Shown here in pieces: positions 34,168-45,080 of a DNA stretch of 64,000 nucleotides. Every line of letters begins with the position of its first letter. The stretch's first letter is position 1. The position numbers and the translations under genes are program-made. The notes below the pieces were generated by a model. It saw only the letters and a program-made list of their open reading frames with translations. It was not told the origin of the DNA and searched no databases. The DNA comes from Rhexocercosporidium sp. MPI-PUGE-AT-0058 (lineage: Eukaryota > Ascomycota > Leotiomycetes > Helotiales): contig JAGTJL010000017.1 of the NCBI GenBank assembly GCA_020746875.1, positions 1,302,001-1,366,000 of the forward strand, written 5' to 3'.

Positions 34168-35289
34168 CTTGAGGGCGTTGATAGCCTGGTTGACTGTTGT
34201 TTTCCCAAATGTTGATGTGATCTTTCGAGGTTGTAGGGTGAAGGTCGTTCCACTTAAGAAAATTCTAGAGATTGAATCTCGAATGTCTCGCTAGCAGTTC
34301 AACTTCAATAATAACTAGGGCTTGATGACCCCTGTCATTGTGAGTGCCTGGATCAGACAGGGTACCACTGCGGCATCGGCCTTAATGAGATCACCGATAT
34401 TCTTTCTTTGACTGCACCCTGCAGCTAGCATTCTCTTTTCCCAGGCCAGTTGCTGTTCTCGGCTGTACCCTCCCTGAAAGGCGAATTGTTTCAGCTACGG
34501 AGTATTACTTGTGGCTTCCAGATGATTCCCTTCTATGTCCCCAAGATATCACTACTTCTCTCAGAATCTCAAAGATAGTTTTCAATTGATAGATTCACGT
34601 CAGTGAATTAGAAAGGTACTCTGAAATACTGAAGTCAAAATATTATAGAGCTAGTACAGCAATACCCAGTACCACCGTCACAACTTTAACTGCAACCCCC
34701 GGCCACATTCAGCTTCACCCATTTTCGCCTACTTCCAGCGACCATTGCCACTATAGAGAGGAAGACCAGTCGCAGACCTAGCATTGGGCCTGTGGATGTA
34801 GTTCCCTGCAGAGAAACTGTATGGGAGACAGTGTAGGATGATAACGGAAGAGGCATATGTATGAAGCGCTTAGATTCCTTCAGGTGAGAATGGCCAAGAT
34901 ATTTTATTTGGAGAGGGGTATATGTTACATAGCTTCTCTATATTTTCACGAGGGAAGCAGCTTGCCTATAAGTCTGTTATTTCAATCTGGTTTGATTTGG
35001 AAGATTATCATGTGTTGAATAGTTGTGTATCGAAACATGAAAAGAATACATTTGAATTCGCCATTGCTACATCTCCTACAGCTAGCTTCTGAGAGTTAAT
35101 TTGAAACTAGACCACTGTGCTTCGATCTCCTCAATTTGAATTGAGAGTAAGACCAAAGGTTCGAGTCAACTCGGCCCAGCATTGAAGAAAATTGCGTTTC
35201 CGAGATAAAATAAAAACCCCGGCCGTTCAGAGCTTCCATGATCCTGCCAACGGAAAGTCCATGCACCTCCATTGAACATTTATGCAGCC
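34168..35289. other. Intergenic spacer within the MYND array
   Basis: About 1.1 kb between copies E and F. No family block, gene or repeat was recognised. Confidence 0.5.
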
Positions 35290-36394
35290 CTAATTGAGCT
35301 TTTCTCTTGCCGCCTTGACAGCCGCAACATAAACTCTCATGTTTTCAATCTGGTTAGTCATTCCAAGATCGACAACTTCAAGCAAGTCACTTTTCTTGGA
35401 CTGGAAATCGGCGAGAGACAACTCAACCATCTTCTTCACCTCTAATCCACCGCTGCCTTCCCATTTCTCGACAGACCACATCAATGCTTTAGAAGCCTGC
35501 ATGTTTAGGCTATGAATCAGAACAACCAAGTCCGCCTTGGTATTTTTGATGGCATACATGTAGTAGTCCTTCAAACCACCAAAATAGAGGTACTGGCTTC
35601 GAGGATGGCCCATTCGGACGTAGGTCTTTACACGAAAGAGCTCGAATTCTTCATATGGGATGACAGGTTGGTAGTAGCCGAACTGTGCACCGGTCAGATC
35701 CAAGATGTACCTGGCACCCGTCTGGCGCAGAGTTACGATCCAGACGTCGTGGTCTTGGGGTGGATCTTCTTTGCCGAGAATGTTGACACCGACGGCTTCG
35801 CGGTTGTGGTTGTGGAGGGTGAAGGTAAACTCGGTGATGTCGGAAGTAATGTCTATGAGTAAATATTGTCAGTATACAGTATCGTAAATTATATTGAACT
35901 GAAGATTTCGTACCAGTCAACAGATATTTGACAAGATCATGCATCCAGGCGATTGCATCTGAGCAGGTTAGATGAACGAGAACAGCTTTCTTATCCTCGT
36001 CCGTGTTACACATCTCGTGAGGGAATGAGACGATTCTGTCAGTCTCGCCCTGAACAGTCTTGACATCTGCACGGAGATCCTTGTCATGAATGTATAGTTT
36101 GCCATCCTTCTGCTCGATCTTCGCAATGTTCTTGTCAAAGACGTGCTCACGATAGATGTAAAAAATCTCTTGCAGGACATCTGCGGTGCGGTAGAGCAGC
36201 TTTAGGGCTTGGAGGGATTTGCACGTGCGCTTGTGAATTCTCCAGTGGGATACTTGGCAAGGTTTGCTGCAGTAGAAGACAGGCACCTCGCCGCTTCTGA
36301 GAACTGGAGAATCTTTACAGCCAGTGCATGATCGGTTGGTGGCTCTAGAACAGTGAGCACACGCGCTTGTGGGAGGTGAGGTAGCGGAGACCAT
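35290..36394 (-). CDS. MYND-array paralogue F, complete MYND zinc-finger protein
   Basis: The reference copy of the array, about 340 residues. The complete finger is CAHCSRATNRSCTGC, then FYCSKPCQVSHWRIHKRTC, with all Cys/His of the CxxC-CxxC-CxxxC-HxxxC pattern. The middle region is LQALKLLYRTADVLQEIFYI and VLVHLTCSDAIAWMHDLVKY. One canonical intron (about 35854-35913) joins LLT to DITSDITEF. The second domain contains RYILDLTGAQFGYYQPVIPY. The C-terminus is a Lys-rich helix (VYVAAVKAAREKLN). MYND fingers usually bind Pro-rich partner peptides, often in transcriptional repressors. The (L/M)DL-GAQ-G-Y block is shared by all clean copies and I cannot name it. The start at 36394 has a good ATG context; ATG 36457 in frame is an alternative. 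Confidence 0.8.
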
Positions 36395-37055
36395 GATTTC
36401 GGCCGATGAGGAAAGTTCTGGCTGCGTAGAGAGATGAGTTTTAGAATTGAGATGCATGAAGACGTTTAAATTCTTTGTGGGTAAAATTTGCTTCAAGCGC
36501 TGAATGTGGGAATTTGAGATTCATACCTTGAAAATTGTGCCATGGATTAAGAGAAACTCTAGTGAATCGGAATAGTGGCGAGTCAAATGATGCGCGATTG
36601 AGATCGCGTTTGGAATGAAAGGAAATGTCTTGTTAATAGAATCAGTTTGCTTCTGATAAACAAGGGAGCTTCGATTTGGATATGGACTGGACGATTGTGA
36701 AGCAAATCTGCTCTAAAGCTGATGTGGAGCTGAAGTTATGTGATGCTAGAATAGCGCTTGAACTTGACAGTGCTGGAGAAGAAGAGAAACTGAATGGACA
36801 CACAGCAACCTCTAGAAAGATGGCGTTAATTCGATTGCTTGCTTAAAAGCGAAGTTATTTTTGAATCTTGGATGCTGTTCCTCGAGTGAATGCAGCAGCC
36901 CTGATACGGGACCATGCCAAAATTCTCTTTCTTTGTGGCGGTAAGGATGAAGTTCTACTTGAAGCAAGCAGACATGAATGGAAGAAAAAAAACTTCATAT
37001 GGCAACTTAATGAAAATAATTCAGATACTAAATCTAATCTATCATATGAACAGAA
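36395..37055. other. Intergenic region
   Basis: About 660 bp between the MYND copy F promoter and the 3' end of the SfnG-like gene. It is AT-rich around 36990-37050. No other feature was seen. Confidence 0.5.
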
Positions 37056-38428
37056 TCAAGCTTTCTCAACCTTCTTTGCTTTATACACTTCACCCGTCCT
37101 TTCAATTTCCTCTTCAGCATTCTTCCCCCTCCCCTCCGCCTCCAACTTCCTAACAAGCGGCAGAACCTCCCGTCCAAAGTTCTCGATATCCTCCTCATAA
37201 TGCAAAAAAGCTAACAGAACTATATCAATACCCAAGCTCTTCAACAGCAAAATGCGATCAGCAACCTGCTCCTTCGTACCAATCAGCTTGGTCTTGAATC
37301 CATCATTGTACTGAACCAAATCCTCAAACTTGCTGTCCGCCCACATGCCCTTCTTGTTTCCTGTGGAGGACCCAGCTTGCTTTACGGCATCTCCGAACGC
37401 CGCGACTGCTTCTTTGTCAGCTTTGCCCTGGATCTCGGACAACAGCTGGATGGCTTCAGCTTCGGTCTCCTTCACGATCGCGAAACCATTGACAGCGAAT
37501 CGGACTTCGCCTTCTCGGCCTACTTTCGCAGCACGCTCTTTCACATCTGCGATCTGCTCCTGGAAACCCTCGAGGGTATTGCCGTTCATGAAGTAATAAT
37601 CCGAAGCATTTGCACCATTCTCACGCGCATCGATCGAGTTACCACCCTGAAAAATGAGGGGATGAGGACGGCCCGGCAGCGAGAGTGGCTTTGGTGAGAG
37701 CGGATAGTCGTGGAACTGGTAGAAATCGCCCTTGAATGTGAATTTCTCTTCTGTCCAGATCCCACGGAGGCACTCGATGAACTCTCTGCTACGTCTATAG
37801 CGCTCAGCGTGCTCTAGCCACCATTGCCCGATGCTGGTGAACTCCGCTTTGAACCAACCTGAGACAACGTTGACGGATATGCGCCCGTTGGTGTAATGAT
37901 CGATGCTTGCGATTTGTTTTGCCGCTATAGCGGGGTTCCATGGGCCAGGGAGGAGAGCGGCGATTACATTCAGCCTTTTGGTGGCGTGCAGAAGGGCTTG
38001 TGAGAAGGAGACGGATTCGTGTTGGTTTTCCTGGTCATCTCAGCTGATGTTTCTGATCCCGGAAGTGAAAAAGGAGACTTACAGCTCCGTATCCTGCCAT
38101 GAAGCGGATCTGCGTCAAAGCAAATTCGAATCCCACATTCTCAGCAGTCTGCGCATATCTGACATTAGACTCGTAATCCCAACTACAAAGTGTGAGCGAT
38201 GGAGCGCATTGGCTGAAGAAAAAAAACATACCCTGTTCGCTGAGGGATCTTTGAGATGACGAGTCCTCCAGAAACATTTGGAATCCAGTACGCAAACTTG
38301 ACGCGATCAGGATCGTCATTGATGTCTGAACCTGCGGTGTAATGGGCTCCATTTACAGCGGAATTGCCATGTCCATTCTCAGCGACAGCGTGGCTACCAT
38401 TGGAAGTTCTTTGTCTCTTGGCCGGCAT
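37056..38428 (-). CDS. sfnG: SfnG-like FMNH2-dependent dimethyl-sulfone monooxygenase
   Basis: A luciferase-like (TIM-barrel) flavin monooxygenase of about 420 residues. After a short Lys/Ser/Gly-rich start (MPAKRQRTSNGSH) comes VKFAYWIPNVSGGLVISKIP. A canonical intron follows, then GWDYESNVRYAQTAENVGFE, FALTQIRFMAGYGAENQHES (second intron inside), VIAALLPGPWNPAIAAKQIA, GRISVNVVSGWFKAEFTSIG, GDFYQFHDYPLSPKPLSLPG and HPLIFQGGNSIDARENGANA. These blocks match the SfnG branch rather than general alkanesulfonate monooxygenases. Bacterial SfnG converts dimethyl sulfone to methanesulfinate with reduced flavin, letting cells use it as a sulfur source. The catalytic role here is by homology. A flavin reductase partner is not encoded nearby. 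The start at 38428 is the first ATG. Confidence 0.85.
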
Positions 38429-39472
38429 ATTTGAAAGCAATTGGTATTATTCCTGGAATTACTTTTCAGTATGGGGAGACAGGTAAGGGATATTGTTGGA
38501 AAAAAGATAACAATTCTCAAGCTCCGAGCTACAAAGCTTCCAAGCTTCCTTGCCCCAGCCCAAATGCTTTCTATCAGGATGAAGATGCGATGCTGGCAAG
38601 GCTGGCCTAATCCTGTATAGTAATAGTCTGAAATATACAGGCCTTGATCAGCGCCTCTATTTGAGAAAAGCGTGAATGATGTGCGTTTCAAGGTCCGAAG
38701 TATGGTGCAATCCACCCCCGCGATGAGCAATACTGAGCCAGTCCCAATCGGGTCCTCTACTGGTGATCATCGGTATACATTGGAAAGGTAAATGCGACGC
38801 ACCTTAAGACATGGATAAGGACGACGAAGTGTGCGTGGAATTCAAGATTTCAGGAAATGGGAGAGATGTTGCGGAGTTGTTGAAGTTGTTGTTGTCGGCG
38901 TTGTCTCGTTAAATGCCGATGCCGTGAAGCGAGGGCAGCGAACTCCCGAACTTTTGGTGTCCCCATTGCGGCTAGATTTCCTCACTACGTTGTGGGTTGC
39001 AACTCCCTTGTCACCGAGGGATCTTCTTCGCTAGTATCAGGAGTATTCGTCGAAACACACTATACTGTAGGTAAGTACCTGCGTCATAAACGACGCATCC
39101 GATGAATATACTTGATCGCGGTTGATACAAGCACATTCCTTGCCCTAATTGGTTGACACCACTGTTATCAACAACTTGCATGAGAATGCTGCTAGTATCT
39201 GCTGTCGAATTCTCTATTCATTTTATCCCTATCTCTTCCGTGGTGGAGCCCCCAGTAAATAATTCAAGACACTAGAATAATGTCGCCTCCCCCTAATGAT
39301 GTAAACAACATCCTGGGACAGACCGGAGAAGCTGGGGGATCTGAGCCGGGATATGTACCCCTGGATGACCCATCCAGATCTTACCATTACCTCCCGTAAT
39401 ACCACTGAAAATCAGCCACGAAACCCTCACACTTTAGAGGGCGACTTTGAAAATTGCCAGAACATCACCGTA
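38429..39472. other. Divergent intergenic region upstream of SfnG-like gene
   Basis: About 1 kb between the SfnG-like gene (-) and the acetate-permease pseudogene (+). A short frame at 39280 (MSPPPNDVNNILGQTGEAGG) looks like the disordered start of a membrane protein and could be the lost first exon of the permease. No other feature was seen. Confidence 0.4.
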
Positions 39473-40431
39473 ATGGCTTCTGAGGGCAGTGTTTTGAGAC
39501 ACATTGTCAGACAGCGCACTTTGGACGAAGCGAATTGTATATACCCCAATTCGACGGGAGAGTCGACCACGAACGGCGTTCTCACGCCAACTGGGAAGCC
39601 ATATCCATTTTTTGTTCCAAGGACTTCAAAAGGTACCCTTGGAAGTCCGGTATTTGCTGTTCCGCCCGCATCTCGCACGAAGGATTTCAACTAACCAAAA
39701 GATGCCCAGACTGCCCTCGCAATTGGAGCTTTCTCCACGACTCTTACCACCCTGTCTTTCGCATTGAGGGAGTGGAGAGGTCTATGAACAACGAATGTTT
39801 TCGTTGGAAACTTATTTTTCGTAGCTGGCATCGGAATGGTAATCTCAGCACAATGGGAGCTCGTCCTAGGCAATTCATTCGGCTACACAGCACTGAGCGC
39901 CTTTGGCAAGTCCCCCATTTCGACCAGGCATTGCCATGCATCATTATTAACTTCATGGAACAGGCTTCTTCTATGGCGGCTTCGGTGCAATCCTCACTCC
40001 CCTTTTCGGAGTAACAGAAGCCTACGGCAACTGACACAGTCGAATACAACAATGCACTCGGTTTCTTCGTCCTAATGTGGACCGTTCTCAACACTTTCTT
40101 CCTCCTCGGCTCCCTCCCTATCTATTTCGTCTACATAGGCATATTATTCTTCGTCGAGCTTGCGTTCGGCTTCGCCACTGCCTCCTACTTCGCGACTGCA
40201 GATGGGTCCGCGGATGCGGCTCTGGCGTTGAAGAAGGCTGGCGGTGCGTTTGCGTTTGTGGCAGGCATGTTGGGTTATTACACTGTAGCGCATTTGATGT
40301 GCCAGATTGCTTGTCAGTTTATCTTTCCGATGGGGGATACGAGTCGTTTCTTTGTGGGGAAGAAGGATCCTGTAAAAGGAGTGCAGGGAATTGAGAATGC
40401 GGAGGGCTTGGGCACCAAGGGTGACCAGTGA
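39473..40431 (+). pseudogene. GPR1/FUN34/YaaH-type acetate permease, broken
   Basis: Six-helix acetate/ammonia-export family. PYPFFVPRTSK joins through a 69-nt intron (39633-39701, branch CTAAC) to DAQTALAIGAFSTTLTTLSF, then ALREWRGL. An in-frame TGA (39785-39787) follows, and then TTNVFVGNLFFVAGIGMVIS and AQWELVLGNSFGYTALSAFG. A second intron (39906-39963) begins GC, and the reading continues FFYGGFGAILTPLFGVTEAY GN. A one-base insertion (T at 40032) breaks the frame. It resumes as DTVEYNNALGFFVLMWTVLN, ELAFGFATASYFATADGSAD and GAFAFVAGMLGYYTVAHLMC to 40431. One nonsense and one frameshift make a functional protein unlikely. The N-terminal boundary is uncertain (an ATG at 39353 is also in frame). 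The late exons are clean, so decay looks recent. Confidence 0.75.
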
Positions 40432-41315
40432 CAAGGATACACAGGAAGCTAGGATATTCATTCGGGATTGGGCAGTAGACAATAGACCGGCGGTGTAAAT
40501 TTGTTTTCTATATTTGTACATAAACTTTCCCGGCAGGTCACAGCACTCATCCCCGAATACATGGATTGGTTTGACAACATCTATCTAAATTTTCCGATTC
40601 GCGACCACTTTTTCCTAACAAGATTAATTTACCAAACGATACACCATCTCTATGTTGCAGCTTGTGGGAACCCATGGACTTGGCTCAGAATTGGGTTTCG
40701 AAAATGCATAGCCCATGGGGGTTACGATAGATCGGTCCGGGTCTTTAACACTCCGTAAATCTAATTGGGTTTGAATTTGAGATGGATAATAATTTATGTG
40801 TTGAGAAAGTGACGAGCTTTGGGCTTTAGAAGACGTGATTTTGGTTGTACGATGGCGGGGTAAAAACAGCAGTTTTAGAGATCCATCTGAACGCAAACAG
40901 AGATGAGGCAATAGAAATTTGTTAGCGACTTAGATACGATGCATTCTCCATGAGACAATGTGTGTCAACTTAAGGGTTGATACTCCGATAAATAATATCT
41001 TCAGAAGCCGAATGAAAACAGTTCACCATGCCTTGTCATGATGCCCCTCGGTTGAGCGTTGCCCCACCTCAATCCTGGACGTTTTTCATTGGACGGCTCA
41101 TCTCGAACTCTAACTTAACCTCTTCCCCTGAATGCCCTCATCCTAACCTTCCCATCCACCAATCCAAGCAAAAATCCTAGACACTCCCACCGGCTTGCTC
41201 GAATCCTGCATACTGGATTGGATAAGTGTCCAAATAAGCAATGTGTACTCCCTTTCGTGATGCGTCTCGCACATGCAGAACCTTTCCGAAAGCGCGGCAC
41301 TTCAAACTGACGTGC

Positions 41316-41329
41316 TCGTCGATCGACGA
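41316..41329. promoter_or_regulatory. Perfect 14-bp palindrome TCGTCGATCGACGA
   Basis: The sequence equals its own reverse complement, and the flanks GC/AGC extend it with one bulge. It lies about 305 bp before the SfnB-like start. Such CpG-rich palindromes may bind a dimeric regulator, but one copy is weak evidence. Confidence 0.3.
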
Positions 41330-41400
41330 AGCTATCCCCAAAGCATCAAGCTCAGCTAACTCCTGCATCTTTCATCACAACTACTGCATCACGCAATCCT

Positions 41401-41423
41401 CATTGACCTCTTAGAGGTCAATG
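41401..41423. promoter_or_regulatory. Perfect 10+10 bp inverted repeat before the SfnB-like gene
   Basis: CATTGACCTC, spacer TTA, GAGGTCAATG. All ten bases of each arm pair. The site lies 210 bp upstream of the ATG at 41634, in a typical place for an operator of a dimeric transcription factor. I cannot name the factor. Confidence 0.5.
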
Positions 41424-41633
41424 GGAACTCTCCTAGTTATCGTGAGTATGGCGCAGATTTGGAAGCTTTTTGCGACATCTGGAGAGGCTGTGATTGCTCT
41501 AGTATATGGGAACTGATTGTACAGTACTTATCCTCAACCCCTCTCGTCAATAATCACTTGCTTCAACCTTCTCACATCATCAGCTTGTACTGTTTTCTCG
41601 AATTTTAGTTACACCTGTTCTTCAATCACAAAC

Positions 41634-43142
41634 ATGGCACCGTCAGTTGTAGATACACTTGTGGTCACTGAACCACCTTCTAAGAAAGTCAAGCCCAATC
41701 CCACCACCGACCCAATCGTATACGATATCCACCACCAGAAATTCATCAGCGACGGTCTCCCCTCCACAGCTGAAGCATGGATCGAGCGAGCTCGCCAAGT
41801 CAGTGATATCCTAGCTCAAGATGCGCCAGCGAGAGACATTGAGAACAAATCACCCAGAGCGGAAGTTGCACTTCTGAAGAGCGCTGGGCTATTGAAACTC
41901 CTAGGGCCAAAGGCAATTGGTGGCGGTGGTCAAGATTGGGAGGTAGGTTACAAGGTCATTAGAGAAGTAGCGAAGGGAGATGGTAGTTTGGGAATGTTGC
42001 TAGGATATCATCTGCTTTGGTCGACTACTGCCAACGTGGTGGGCACCGATGAGCAAAAGGAGAGAATCCAGAAGTTAATTATTGAGAATAATTATTTTGT
42101 GGGAGGTATGTCTCTTTTTGAACGAATAGAATCGGTAGAGAATTGTTCTCATCTGTTTAGGTGCCGTCAATCCGAGAGACAATGATTTGCATATCACTCA
42201 GGAAGAAGACCATTTAGTCTTCGATGGGTTCAAGAACTTCAACACTGGTGGAGTAGTCTCCGATTTGACTGTTCTCGAGGGTGTCTATACTGGGACTGAG
42301 CATCACATCTTCGCATTCGTCCCCACAGCTCAGCCAGGAATGGAATTTGCTGTAAGTTTCCTGATATCCAAAACCGCTGTCCTATGGCAAATTCTCACAA
42401 CTTCCAGCACAACTGGAATAATATTGGTCTCCGCCTGACCGAATCAGGAAGCGTCCGTATCAACAAGATCCAAGTTCCTTGGTCCGACGCTCTGGGCTGG
42501 GACACGAAAACCAAAGCCCCCAACCCGGCCTACCTCTCCATCCCCTTCGCTACCCTCCTCCTACCCACAATCCAACTGGTCTTCTCCAACTTCTACCTCG
42601 GAATAGCACAAGGCTCCCTCTCCTTCGCAGCAAAATACACTACAACAAGCACGCGTGCATGGCCCTACGGCGGTGACAATAAAGCCTCTGCCACAGAGGA
42701 ATTCTACATCCTCGAACGCTACGGCAATTTATTCGCGCATCTCCGCGCCGCTGAGACCCTCGCCGATCGCGCTGGTAAGGAGATCGCGGGCGTGTATGCT
42801 AAGCATGGCGAGAAGCGCACTGTGAGTGAGCGCGAGAGAGGAGAGGCTGCTGAGTGGGTTGCCAGTACGAAGATTGTTACTACGGATACGGCGTTGAGGG
42901 TTACGGCAGGCGTGTTTGAGGTTACGGGGAGTAGGGCGACGGGGAAGAAGGTTGGTCTGGATAGGTTTTGGAGGGATGTTAGGACGCACTCGTTGCATGA
43001 TCCTGTGGCGTATAAGAATCGGGAGGTGGGCGAGTTTGTGCTTCTGGATAAGGTAAGTCTTTCTTCAAACAAACTTCTCGCTGAATTCATAGTTGACTAA
43101 TGGAATGATGAACAGGTCCCAGAGCCAACATGGTACACGTAA
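41634..43142 (+). CDS. SfnB/DszC-type oxidoreductase (acyl-CoA dehydrogenase fold)
   Basis: A four-exon gene of about 445 residues. After a Lys/Pro-rich start (MAPSVVDTLVVTEPPSKK), the N-terminal helical domain contains AEVALLKSAGLLKLLGPKAI and GDGSLGMLLGYHLLWSTTAN. The middle beta domain has GAVNPRDNDLHITQEEDHLV and GFKNFNTGGVVSDLTVLEGV. The C-terminal domain includes FSNFYLGIAQGSLSFAAKYT, TSTRAWPYGG and the diagnostic end DRFWRDVRTHSLHDPVAYKN REVGEF. This R-x-x-RTH-x-LHDP signature marks the DszC/SfnB/SfnC flavin monooxygenase branch that attacks sulfur compounds. Introns after FVGG, EFA and LLDK are canonical and keep frame; the last exon is only PEPTWYT. It is probably FMN- or FAD-dependent. 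Pairing with the SfnG-like gene 3.2 kb away suggests a role in organosulfur use. The exact substrate is unknown. Confidence 0.8.
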
Positions 43143-45080
43143 TGCTGCAATATTTAAGTCTCGTTTTCGGATGTATGCATATCTGACTCTTCAGTTAAGA
43201 ATACAATCACAGTATTATTCTGTGTCAAATTCTTTCGTGCGACGTGCTGTCAAGACTGCTGCTCACAATAAGGGACGCTCAAAAAGAAGCAACTTGATTA
43301 AACAATCACACCCAATATTCATTCAACTTCGAACACCTGACAACCACTTGCCAAATCACTCGTCTCTATGATCCTTGAGCCTCGCACCACAAACAGAACT
43401 CAAAAGCCTACCCAACAAGCCCTAACATAAATCCAAACCAAAACGTGCCCTAGAGCCAAACTATTCTTTCAACAAGACCATCAACTATAAATCTATTGAA
43501 AGATGCGCCGTACATAGCCCTCTCACCAACCACTTGAGCCTGCGCTTCTCATCTGCCACATCCCACCATTTCACACTCAACCTGTCGATCCCTTATTCCC
43601 CAACAAAAAAAAAGCACAACAATGTGCACCTCGACCCTAACCTTGAACGCCTGCCTCAACAATACCCATGAAATTCATCGGCACTGCTCCTATAACTATT
43701 CCTGGCACTCCTCCTGCCCCAAATACAGCACACGACCCATATGTCACACCACCCACCCCAATGGAAAGCCTACATCCAAATCCCTTTCGACTTCGAAATC
43801 GAAAACAGAAAGGGGGGTACATGGTTCGCTGTGAGAGTGACTGAGATTGTCCGGCTTGTTTTCGGGGTAAGGGTGAGGAGTTTAGGGAGGGAGGGGAGGT
43901 GTTAGGGGAAGGTGGGCGGGTTGAGGAGTACAGAAGGGGGGTGCTCGTTGAGAATGGGCTGGATAAGGGAGAGGGCGAGGAGAAGTTAGGGAGTGAGGAG
44001 ATGCTGGGCGGACGGGCGAAAGAGTAGAAGTGCGGGTGGGGAATTAGGAAGTGGTTTGGTTATTGAGGAAGGGAATAGAGACGTCGGGCACTCAAGAGGA
44101 CTGTCGTGATCGGATGGAGGACTGTTATTGCATAGGGAGTATTGCGTTGGTATTTTCTGAGGGGATGAAAGAGGTGCTTCGTCCGGTTACGTTCATGCTG
44201 GATCATGAATGTCAGTCCAGGCTATGGATTTGCAGCGCAGGTCTTGGAAGGACTGGAGAAAGACTTGAGAGTATTCGAAGGGCCAGGATAAGTTTCAAGC
44301 TGATCATGCTAAGGTTTGGGTCAAGCTTTCCCTGATCGCTTCTTTATGCGGGGGGTTTCTTGGTGGAGGCATGTGTTATGTTGCTTGGAGATATAAGCTT
44401 CTGGACACAGTTGGTTAACATGCAACTGCAAAGAGTCATTGGCGTATCACACCTTTCTTTTAAAGTTGGTGACATCCATTATTTGAACAACTACACTCTT
44501 TTTAGTGTCAAACTTTGGTTTCTAGATCTGAACCTCTCTTTCTAAGCACATATGGATGTTTGCTCCTATCAGATGAATATTGGAGTGCTTGTATCTTGCA
44601 TCGGGCACCATAAGTTCGAGGTCTCGTGACTACTTCCTCAAAATGATCATGTGTAGGCTTTCCTAAGACACAAGGATATAAGACCGGAATGGGGATGAAG
44701 AGAATGGAGACGGGAAAGGGAACGGAAGTGGAAGCACATTCGGACATGGGACTGAAGGTAGTGTTCGGATCAGATAGGTGTGTTACAGGAGCCTCCGAAA
44801 GAGTGACTTTTTCTGGAGGTCTAAATATTAAGTAATTACTCAATCTAGAGTTGGAATTAGAACTGAAGCTTGCTTAAAACGGGGTCCCTTATCCAAACAT
44901 GGTTCTGGGGAACTACCCCATGGCCTCACCGCGCCCCGACCTTCCCTTTATCCGTTCACCGCAACAAATTCGCCCACTTTGCGAGCACGGAAAGCTTCCC
45001 TAGAACTCACATCAGCGTAACGGCATTTTATATCGGCCAATCCCCATGGGACTATCCAAGAGTGCCTTTTCTTGATCAAG
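43143..45080. other. Intergenic region with possible small gene at 43741-43905
   Basis: About 1.9 kb. A short plus-strand frame starts at 43741 (MSHHPPQWKAYIQIPFDFEI) and reads ENRKGGTWFAVRVTEIVRLV FG, then GTAAGG, a donor-like site. It has protein-like character and may be an exon of an unidentified small gene. The region 43860-44050 is strongly purine-rich (GGGAGGGAGGGG). No other feature was seen. Confidence 0.35.

Larger units (their letters stand above)
40432..41633. other. Intergenic region with two palindromes
   Basis: About 1.2 kb between the pseudogene and the SfnB-like gene. A minus-strand open frame of 63 codons (41177-41368) has an ordinary composition but no motif. Two inverted repeats near 41.3-41.4 kb are listed separately. 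Confidence 0.45.
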
